This document shows, piece after piece, positions 58,150 through 64,000 of a stretch of DNA of 64,000 bases. Source of the DNA: MRBY01 sp943371005. GTDB taxonomy: Bacteria > Cyanobacteriota > Cyanobacteriia > Cyanobacteriales > MRBY01. The DNA is taken from assembly GCA_943371005.1 (NCBI GenBank), contig CALRTB020000004.1, positions 186,001 through 250,000 on the forward strand. Reading direction: 5' to 3'. The notes under the pieces are model-generated. The model was not told the DNA's origin, did no database searches, and saw only the letters and a list, made by a program, of their open reading frames with translations. The translations under genes and the position numbers were made by a program. Each line of letters begins with the position of its first letter. The stretch's first letter is position 1.

Positions 58150-59943
58150 ATGTCTCTTCCCATTCGTAACGTCGCGATTATTGCCCACGTTGACCACGGT
58201 AAAACAACCCTTGTTGATGCTCTTTTACATCAATCTGGCATTTTCCGAGAAGGCGAAGACATCCCCGACTGCGTGATGGACTCCAATGACCTCGAACGGG
58301 AACGGGGTATTACGATTCTTTCCAAGAACACCGCCGTCCGTTATAACGACATTCTCATTAATATTGTTGACACCCCTGGCCACGCCGATTTCGGTGGTGA
58401 GGTAGAGCGCGTCCTCGGCATGGTAGACGGGTGTATTTTGATCGTCGATGCCAACGAAGGCCCGATGCCCCAGACCCGTTTTGTTCTGAAAAAAGCCCTC
58501 GAAAAAGGTCTACGGCCAATTGTTGTCGTCAATAAAATCGACCGCCCCAACGTTAATCCTGAAACCGCTGTGGATAAGGTTTTTGATCTTTTCGTTGAAC
58601 TGGGTGCCGATGACGATCAATGTGACTTCACCACCCTCTATGCCTCTGGTTTATCTGGTTTTGCGCGGGAATCCCTCGACGACACCAATGAGGACATGGA
58701 ACCTCTCTTCCAGGCGATTCTGCAGCACGTTCCCCCGCCAGCCGGAGATATCAATAAGCCTCTCCAGTTACAGGTTACAACCCTTGATTACTCCGATTAC
58801 CTTGGACGGATCGTCATTGGTCGTCTCCACAATGGCACGATTAAAGCGGGACAACAGGCAGCCCTGGTCAAGGAAGATGGCACCATTACCAAGGCAAAAG
58901 TAGCGAAGTTAATGGGCTTTGAGGGATTGAATCGCGTTGAACTCGAAGAAGCAACTGCCGGAATGATCGTGGCCGTCGCTGGGTTTGCCGATGCCAATAT
59001 CGGGGAAACGGTGACGTCGCCTGAAGATCCCCAAGCTTTGCCGCTGATCAAGGTCGATGAACCCACATTACAGATGACCTTCTCTGTAAATAACTCTCCT
59101 TTTGCGGGCCAGGAAGGTTCTTTCGTGACCTCGCGCCAGATCCGCGATCGCCTCGAAAGAGAACTCGAAACTAACGTTGCCCTACGGGTAGAAGATGGTG
59201 AGTCCGCCGATAGCTTTGCCGTGTCCGGTCGGGGTGAACTGCACCTGGGTATTTTGATCGAAACCATGCGCCGCGAAGGCTATGAGTTTCAAGTCGCCCA
59301 GCCCAAGGTGATTTATCGTGAAGTGAATGGCAAACCCTGTGAACCTTTTGAATACCTGGTGCTCGATGTCCCTGAAGAAGCAGTGGGTAGCTGCATCGAA
59401 CGGCTTGGTCAGCGCAAAGGAGAAATGCAGGACATGCAGGCTGGCGCAGGTGGCCGTACCCAACTCGAATTTGTGGTGCCCGCCCGTGGTCTGATCGGTT
59501 TCCGTGGCGAATTTATTCGGATCACCCGTGGTGCTGGCATCATGAACCACAGTTTCTTGGAATATCGTCCCCTCTGCGGTGACTTTGATACCCGCTATAA
59601 CGGCGTCATCACTGCCTTTGAAGAAGGAACAGCAACTTTCTATGCCCTCAAGAACGCCGAAGATCGCGGTCAGTTTTTCATTACCCCAGGCACTAAAGTT
59701 TACAAGGGCATGATTGTTGGGGAACACAACCGTCCTCAAGATCTAGAGCTAAACGTTTGTAAGGCGAAACAGCTCACAAACCATCGGGCGGCTAGCGGTG
59801 ATGAACTGGTTCAGTTGCAAGCACCCATGGAAATGAACCTAGAGCGCGCCCTCGAATACATTGGCCCCGGAGAACTCGTAGAAGTCACGCCTGAATCTAT
59901 TCGTCTTCGCAAAGTGGAAACGAAGAAAATGGCCAAGCGCTAA
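58150..59943 (+). CDS. typA: ribosome-associated GTPase TypA/BipA
   Basis: Translational GTPase involved in 50S maturation and stress adaptation. The 597-residue protein has the G1 motif AHVDHGKTT at 12-20, RERGITI-type switch sequence (ERERGITILSKN), DTPGHADFGGEVERVL and NKIDR. Domains II, III and V follow, and the unique C-terminal domain starts around residue 480. The start is supported by the family N-terminus. The 277 bases upstream hold no gene; TACAAT (58089-58094) is a possible -10 box. Confidence 0.97.
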   Translation: MSLPIRNVAIIAHVDHGKTTLVDALLHQSGIFREGEDIPDCVMDSNDLERERGITILSKNTAVRYNDILINIVDTPGHADFGGEVERVLGMVDGCILIVDANEGPMPQTRFVLKKALEKGLRPIVVVNKIDRPNVNPETAVDKVFDLFVELGADDDQCDFTTLYASGLSGFARESLDDTNEDMEPLFQAILQHVPPPAGDINKPLQLQVTTLDYSDYLGRIVIGRLHNGTIKAGQQAALVKEDGTITKAKVAKLMGFEGLNRVELEEATAGMIVAVAGFADANIGETVTSPEDPQALPLIKVDEPTLQMTFSVNNSPFAGQEGSFVTSRQIRDRLERELETNVALRVEDGESADSFAVSGRGELHLGILIETMRREGYEFQVAQPKVIYREVNGKPCEPFEYLVLDVPEEAVGSCIERLGQRKGEMQDMQAGAGGRTQLEFVVPARGLIGFRGEFIRITRGAGIMNHSFLEYRPLCGDFDTRYNGVITAFEEGTATFYALKNAEDRGQFFITPGTKVYKGMIVGEHNRPQDLELNVCKAKQLTNHRAASGDELVQLQAPMEMNLERALEYIGPGELVEVTPESIRLRKVETKKMAKR

Positions 59944-60005
59944 TGTTCTAAATGCTCTAGGTAAGACCCAACACCCAAAGGGTAAATGTTAGTGATTTAA
60001 GAAAG

Positions 60006-60041
60006 GCTGATCCTGCCATGATGGGGGATCAGCTTTTTTTT
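60006..60041 (+). terminator. terminator after typA
   Basis: GCTGATCC (60006-60013) pairs perfectly with GGATCAGC (60026-60033) and is followed by eight T. Confidence 0.9.
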
Positions 60042-60049
60042 ATTTCTAG

Positions 60050-60667
60050 TTATTGTTGTTGCATTTCTCGCCACGATTGCGACAAAACTTTACTGGCTGA
60101 TTTGGCAAAGACAAAGGTGAGGAGAAAACCCACCAGCAAATCTGGCAGCTTGGAATTTGTGAGAAAGATTAATCCGGCAGCAATTAACACGGATGTATTG
60201 GCAATGATGTCATTGCGAGAACACAACCAAACAGAAGACATATTGAGATTATCGTTGCGATGACGTGTTAAAAGCAGTAGACAGAGTAAATTCGCAAATA
60301 ACGCGACAATACCAATCGTCCCCATAATGGTAGCTTCCGGGCTAACACCTACGAACAATTGGTAGCTCGCCCTTGCAAACACTGCAACCGCAAACAAAAA
60401 CATAATGATTCCCTTAAGGAACGCGGCTCCAGCCTGGGCCTGTATGCTCTTGTTAATGACATACAAGCTGCTGGCATAGACCAAGGCATCCCCCAACATA
60501 TCCAAAGAATCTCCAGTTAAAGAGAGGGAACCTGCTCGAATCCCAGCCCCAAACTCGACCAGAAACATTGCTGCGTTGATAAACAACACGACCCAAAGTA
60601 CTTTTGCTTGTTGTTGCTTTAGTTTCGACAACGCACAAGCTTTAGCTTGACAGCAATTATCACCCAT
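60050..60667 (-). CDS. CDF-family metal cation exporter
   Basis: Cation diffusion facilitator-like protein, 205 residues, six predicted membrane helices. It begins with a cysteine-rich stretch (MGDNCCQAKAC). The metal-site residues are in LTGDSLDMLGDALVY in helix 2 and SRNDIIANTSV in helix 5; the helix-2 site has Asp where ZitB-type zinc transporters use His. The cytoplasmic C-terminal domain is missing, giving a short form. It lies 83 bases downstream of a CadC-like regulator, with a palindromic operator between, so it probably exports the metal that regulator senses. Confidence 0.85.
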   Translation of the reverse strand: MGDNCCQAKACALSKLKQQQAKVLWVVLFINAAMFLVEFGAGIRAGSLSLTGDSLDMLGDALVYASSLYVINKSIQAQAGAAFLKGIIMFLFAVAVFARASYQLFVGVSPEATIMGTIGIVALFANLLCLLLLTRHRNDNLNMSSVWLCSRNDIIANTSVLIAAGLIFLTNSKLPDLLVGFLLTFVFAKSASKVLSQSWREMQQQ

Positions 60668-60688
60668 GGCTTGGTTTTACATTTCGAT

Positions 60689-60708
60689 ATTCAAATTAAT
60701 ATTAGAAT
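60689..60708 (-). promoter_or_regulatory. candidate ArsR/SmtB-type operator before the CDF gene
   Basis: Imperfect palindrome with outer arms ATTC (60689-60692) and GAAT (60705-60708) around an AT-rich core containing AAATTAATATTA. It resembles the CadC operator as I remember it. It lies 22 bases before the CDF start codon, where a bound repressor would block transcription. Confidence 0.6.
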
Positions 60709-60750
60709 GTTTTTGCCGATAAGCGCAGATCGAGTTGAAGTTAATTTGTT

Positions 60751-61116
60751 TTATTGTGCAAGTTTCTTAAGGGTGTGGCTCAGGATTTCAGCAACCCGTT
60801 GATCTCTGAGAGAGTAATAAGCTAGTTTCCCTTCATTCCGATATTTCAGGATTTTGAGATCGCGTAATTTTCGTAAGTGGTGGGAAGTCGTGGCAATTTT
60901 GATGTTGAGTAAAGCCGCAATGTCACACACGCAGAGTTCTTCACTCGTACTGAGAGCGGCCAGGATCTTGAGACGGGATTTGTCGGCTAAAGCGTTAAAG
61001 AGAATCTGAGCTTCTTCGAGTAAATCACCCTCTGGTAATTGTTCACTGGCTTGGGCCACCAAATCCATATTAACACAGCGGACTTGGCAGATATCCTGTG
61101 ATTTTGGCTTTATCAC
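60751..61116 (-). CDS. ArsR/SmtB-family metal sensor, CadC-like
   Basis: Dimeric winged-helix repressor, 121 residues, normal size. Its metal-binding features match CadC: CQVRC near the N-terminus (residues 10 and 14), and EELCVCDIAALL in helix alpha-3 (two further cysteines), giving the four-thiolate alpha3N site that binds Cd(II), Pb(II) and Bi(III). The DNA-reading helix is TTSHHLRKLRD. The GTG at 61116 is used because the next in-frame ATG would remove the CQVRC motif. It is directly upstream of the CDF exporter gene. Confidence 0.9.
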   Translation of the reverse strand: MIKPKSQDICQVRCVNMDLVAQASEQLPEGDLLEEAQILFNALADKSRLKILAALSTSEELCVCDIAALLNIKIATTSHHLRKLRDLKILKYRNEGKLAYYSLRDQRVAEILSHTLKKLAQ

Positions 61117-61137
61117 AACTTTTAAGGGCGCAAATTC

Positions 61138-61152
61138 TACAATTTAATTGTA
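61138..61152. promoter_or_regulatory. palindrome at the CadC-like regulator promoter
   Basis: Perfect palindrome TACAATTTAATTGTA, 22 bases ahead of the regulator's start codon. It contains a TACAAT -10 box on the minus strand, so the regulator may control its own promoter. Confidence 0.45.
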
Positions 61153-61337
61153 CTCATTGGGCCATCGATCTCAGGAAGTGCAGCATAAATGATTTGCTTT
61201 GTCAGATGACGCTTGGGTCTTGAGAGTAAGCTAAGAACAATGCAGCAAATTTTGCGCCCAGTAAAGTGGCGATCGCCTTAATTTTGCGATTTATCCCGCA
61301 ATATTTTGTAACAATGTGTATCAACTATTCACAAAAA

Positions 61338-61371
61338 AGGGTTTAAACCCTGGTGTAGAGCTTGTTAGACT
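61338..61371 (+). promoter_or_regulatory. candidate acsF promoter with palindrome
   Basis: AGGGTTTAAACCCT (61338-61351) is a perfect 14-base palindrome. It overlaps a possible -35 (TTTAAA) and is followed by TAGACT (61366-61371) as a possible -10. It lies in the 350-base gene-free stretch between the metal regulator and acsF, which also contains one HIP1 site and no other ORF of note. Confidence 0.4.
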
Positions 61372-61466
61372 GTAACCTAACCAAAACCCCAAGTCTCACG
61401 CGGTTATATTTGGCAAAAAAAAGAGACTGATCCCCATAAAAAACGGAAGCAATAAACATTACAGAT

Positions 61467-62546
61467 ATGGTAAGCACTGTTAACAAATCTGCTGGCGTAG
61501 AGGAATTGCGCCCCGGCGTGAAGGTTCCGGCGAAGGAAACTATCCTGACTCCCCGCTTTTACACCACCGACTTCGATGAAATGGCGAAGATGGATCTTTC
61601 TGTCAACGAAGAAGAGATGGAAGCGATCATCGAAGAATTCCGCGTGGACTACAACCGTCATCACTTTGTTCGGGATGAGTCTTTTGATATCTCCTTCGAT
61701 CATATCCAAGGAGAAACCCGGCAACTATTCATCGAGTTCCTGGAGCGTTCTTGTACCGCTGAATTTTCCGGCTTCTTACTCTACAAAGAATTGGGCCGTC
61801 GCCTTAAGGACAAGAATCCTTTATTGGCTGAAGGGTTTAACCTGATGTCTCGGGACGAAGCGCGCCACGCTGGTTTCCTCAACAAGGCGATGACAGACTT
61901 TAACCTGTCCCTTGACCTCGGTTTCCTCACCAAGAGCCGCAGCTACACTTTCTTTAAGCCGAAGTTTATTTTCTACGCCACCTACCTTTCCGAAAAAATT
62001 GGTTACTGGCGTTATATCAAGATTTATCGCCACCTCGAAAAAAATCCTGAAGATCGTATTTATCCGATTTTTAAATTCTTTGAGAATTGGTGCCAAGACG
62101 AAAACCGTCACGGGGATTTCTTCGATGCGCTGATGAAAACCCAGCCCAACATTCTCAACGATTGGAAAGCGCGGTTGTGGTGCCGTTTCTTCCTGCTCTC
62201 TGTCTTTGCAACAATGTATCTCAATGATACCCAGCGCCATGGTTTCTACGAATCCATCGGTTTGAATGCGCGGGAATTTGACAAGGAAGTCATTTGGGAA
62301 ACCAACAACACTGCTGGCCGGGTCTTCCCGATTATCCTCGATGTCGAAAAGCCTGAGTTTTACGAACGTCTCGAAACCTGTGTAAAGAACAGCGAAAAGC
62401 TGCGGGAAATTGATGCCAGTGATGCGCCTGCGCCTGTGAAGCTGTTGAAGAAGTTACCTGCTTATCTCTCCAATGGAGTTCAGTTTATTAGCTTGTACTT
62501 GATGAAGCCGATCCGCGTTGATCAACTGGCTGGTACTGTCCGGTAA
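61467..62546 (+). CDS. acsF: Mg-protoporphyrin IX monomethyl ester oxidative cyclase (aerobic)
   Basis: Di-iron enzyme that uses oxygen to form the fifth ring of chlorophyll. The 359-residue protein has the carboxylate-bridged di-iron ligands in EFSGFLLYKEL, RDEARHAGFL and CQDENRHGDFF, and the N-terminal sequence TPRFYTTDFDEMAKMDLS. Length and motifs are those of AcsF/ChlA. Cyanobacteria often have a second copy used at low oxygen; which of the two this is cannot be told here. An array of hairpins and a strong terminator follow. Confidence 0.96.
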   Translation: MVSTVNKSAGVEELRPGVKVPAKETILTPRFYTTDFDEMAKMDLSVNEEEMEAIIEEFRVDYNRHHFVRDESFDISFDHIQGETRQLFIEFLERSCTAEFSGFLLYKELGRRLKDKNPLLAEGFNLMSRDEARHAGFLNKAMTDFNLSLDLGFLTKSRSYTFFKPKFIFYATYLSEKIGYWRYIKIYRHLEKNPEDRIYPIFKFFENWCQDENRHGDFFDALMKTQPNILNDWKARLWCRFFLLSVFATMYLNDTQRHGFYESIGLNAREFDKEVIWETNNTAGRVFPIILDVEKPEFYERLETCVKNSEKLREIDASDAPAPVKLLKKLPAYLSNGVQFISLYLMKPIRVDQLAGTVR

Positions 62547-62564
62547 ACCCCGCACCTCTCTAGC

Positions 62565-62640
62565 TTCCCGAACGGGGAACACCCTCCGCCTTCGGCACCT
62601 CCCTCAAGGGAGACACCCCTCTAACTCCCCTCCAGGGGAA
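62565..62640 (+). repeat. cluster of short hairpins downstream of acsF
   Basis: Three perfect short inverted repeats in 75 bases: TTCCC/GGGAA (62565-62579), CTCCC-tcaa-GGGAG (62599-62612) and TCCCC-tcca-GGGGA (62626-62639), plus GCC-ttc-GGC near 62588. It resembles a dispersed cyanobacterial repeat family, which cannot be checked from one copy. Confidence 0.6.
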
Positions 62641-62643
62641 AAT

Positions 62644-62679
62644 AATCTTCCTTCTTTTTTTCAGAGGGAGGATTTTTTT
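62644..62679 (+). terminator. terminator after acsF
   Basis: Twelve-base stem AATCTTCCTTCT (62644-62655) with AGAGGGAGGATT (62663-62674), two G-U pairs, followed by T residues. Confidence 0.88.
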
Positions 62680-62801
62680 GTGTAGAGATAGCGAGATTGA
62701 AGGGTTTTGGGCTATGGTTGTTTAGCCAGAAGAGGTATTGATTGACTCAGTGGCGATCGCCTTTTTTGGACTGGGATAACGTTTCTGGATCTAGCGCACC
62801 G

Positions 62802-63644
62802 ATGGTTGATGCATTATTTTGGACGGATATTTTGACCTTTGCGGCGGACACAAGCCACCGGATTGGCGCAGAATTAACGGAAAAATTTGGGAAGCTCACG
62901 GCGGTACGCAAGGCCGATGGTAGCCTCGTGACGGAAGCAGATCAGTGGTCTGATCGAGAAATTTGTCAGGCGATCGCCAAAGCCTTTCCTGACCACGGCA
63001 TTCTCAGCGAAGAAAAAACCCATGTTTTACCTGGGAACGATTGGTGTTGGGTGATTGATCCCATTGACGGCACAACAAACTTTACCCGGGGCATTCCGAT
63101 CTGGGGCATTTCCCTGGGGCTACTCTACAAAGGCACTCCTGTATTTGGCTATGTGCATTTCCCTTGGTTGCGCCAATCGTTCCATGGCTACTGGTACGGA
63201 GACTCCGGCTTAACGGGGCCGACCGGGGCCTTTTGTAATGGCGAACCGCTCCAGACCAGCGACGATGAACCAAGCTTGAACCATATTTTTAACCTCTGTG
63301 CCCGCAGTACGGCGGTGGCAGCCCAACCGAATTTTCCCTGTAAGATCCGCTTGATGGGGGTTGCCAGCTATAACGTCTTAATCGTGGCAGCAGGGGCAGC
63401 TCTAGGAGGAGTAGAAGCTACCTCAAAAATTTGGGATATCGCAGCGGTGTGGGCGATTATCCAGGCGGCTGGGGGAGCCATTGAACCCCTCGAACCAAAT
63501 CCGATGTTTCCGCTCAAAATTGGTCAAGATTATGGCGATCGCCCGTTTCCTTGTTTAACGGCAAGTCGGGCCGAACTGATTCCGGTCTTCAAACCCTGGG
63601 TGCAATTTATCGGTGATCAAGTCTGCGAAAAATACGGATTGTAA
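62802..63644 (+). CDS. inositol monophosphatase family protein
   Basis: Metal-dependent sugar or inositol phosphatase of 280 residues. The family motifs are SEEKTH (about 69-73), WVIDPIDGTTNFTRGIPIWG, and WDIAAVWAIIQAAGGAIEPL near the C-terminus. Related cyanobacterial enzymes act on inositol-1-phosphate, histidinol phosphate or 3'-phosphoadenosine 5'-phosphate, and the exact substrate is open. The ATG at 62802 is favoured over a TTG 20 codons upstream. It lies after the acsF terminator. Confidence 0.88.
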   Translation: MVDALFWTDILTFAADTSHRIGAELTEKFGKLTAVRKADGSLVTEADQWSDREICQAIAKAFPDHGILSEEKTHVLPGNDWCWVIDPIDGTTNFTRGIPIWGISLGLLYKGTPVFGYVHFPWLRQSFHGYWYGDSGLTGPTGAFCNGEPLQTSDDEPSLNHIFNLCARSTAVAAQPNFPCKIRLMGVASYNVLIVAAGAALGGVEATSKIWDIAAVWAIIQAAGGAIEPLEPNPMFPLKIGQDYGDRPFPCLTASRAELIPVFKPWVQFIGDQVCEKYGL

Positions 63645-63706
63645 AGAACTTCGATACAATACACAACTGAGTATTTTGACAAACCATTGCGAGGACTCCC
63701 CCGACC

Positions 63707-64000
63707 ATGACTGTTGCGGTTGCCATTGACCACCTCCAGAAAAGCTACGGCACCACCCAAGCGGTAAAGGATGTCTCCTTCACGGTGGAACAGGGAAAAA
63801 TATTTGGGCTATTAGGGCCGAACGGGGCAGGGAAAACAACGACGATTCGCTGTCTTTGTACCCTCGCTCAACCGGACGGGGGAAAGATCGAAGTCTGCGG
63901 CATTTCTGCTCTCACCCAACCGAAAGCGGTGCGGCAACGGCTCGGCTATGTGGCCCAGGAAGTGGCGATCGACAAAATTCTCACGGGGCGAGAACTGTTG
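63707..64000 (+). CDS. ABC transporter ATP-binding protein, partial (window edge)
   Basis: The first 98 codons of an ATPase gene that continues beyond the window. It begins MTVAVAIDHLQKSYG and contains Walker A GPNGAGKTTTIRCL followed by the Q-loop YVAQEVAIDKIL. The sequence resembles the ATPase of ABC-2-type (drug or multidrug resistance-like) exporters such as DrrA/CcmA. The signature and Walker B motifs lie outside. GAGG lies 12 bases ahead of the ATG. Confidence 0.9.
   Translation, partial: MTVAVAIDHLQKSYGTTQAVKDVSFTVEQGKIFGLLGPNGAGKTTTIRCLCTLAQPDGGKIEVCGISALTQPKAVRQRLGYVAQEVAIDKILTGRELL

Noticed and set aside
61314..61332. A possible CRP-type site (TGTGTATCAACTATTCACA) upstream of acsF
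   Set aside because: The half-sites are three bases too far apart for the TGTGA-N6-TCACA consensus.

Overview
The window is chromosomal DNA from a unicellular cyanobacterium. It carries photosystem II and cytochrome b6f subunits (psbX, petN), PSII biogenesis genes (thf1/psb29, ycf66), the oxygen-dependent chlorophyll cyclase acsF, the plastid-type ribosomal protein PSRP-3 and a b/b' type F-ATP synthase. The HIP1 octamer GCGATCGC is scattered through almost every gene. Gene content and order fit the Picosynechococcus (Synechococcus sp. PCC 7002) group; that is an inference from memory, not a database match. I see no rRNA, tRNA, CRISPR array, insertion sequence or prophage.

Layout. 0-10.5 kb: end of a small membrane ORF, lepB, an AT-rich glycosyltransferase, an O-methyltransferase, an ABC-F ATPase, an alpha/beta hydrolase, the minus-strand run psbX-ycf66-TolB-like lipoprotein, a fused phosphonate-type permease and an anchored acidic protein. 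10.5-18 kb (minus): deoC-recO, petN with a 45-residue membrane protein, then rimP-nusA-ylxR-infB. 18-24 kb: PSRP-3 (+), atpD-atpC (beta-epsilon, minus), and dusA-DUF1537 kinase-rsmG (minus). 24-29 kb: a conserved hypothetical, a BioD-like/DRTGG protein, ispG, two small cyanobacterial proteins and an aldo/keto reductase. 29-36.3 kb: the large atp operon I-a-c-b'-b-delta-alpha-gamma (+), then thf1. 37-45 kb: a citramalate-synthase-like gene, then two DUF2231 membrane proteins, ctaC-ctaD-ctaE of an alternative heme-copper oxidase and a GMC flavoprotein. 45-47 kb (minus): pentapeptide-repeat protein, Cys/His-rich mini-protein and a stand-alone HD hydrolase, with little HIP1. 47-64 kb: ureE, MFS transporter, GT4 glycosyltransferase, tatA, rlmN, hydrolase, phnC-type ATPase, exporter ABC protein, glcE, typA, a CadC-like regulator with a CDF metal exporter, acsF, an inositol-monophosphatase-family gene and a truncated ABC ATPase.

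How the genes work together. Energy conversion dominates. Both ATP synthase loci lie within 17 kb in opposite orientation. Small photosynthetic subunits sit nearby, and the oxidase cluster looks built for quinol oxidation: its subunit II has no cysteine at all, so it cannot form a CuA centre. The translation block rimP-nusA-ylxR-infB, PSRP-3, typA, rsmG, rlmN and dusA forms a second theme.

The most interesting signals are the oxidase/DUF2231/GMC cluster, the metal-responsive regulator with a palindromic operator, a stand-alone alarmone-type HD hydrolase in an atypical islet, very small membrane proteins, and RNA stem-loops in the atp operon and downstream of acsF. I saw no unambiguous undescribed defence or mobile system.
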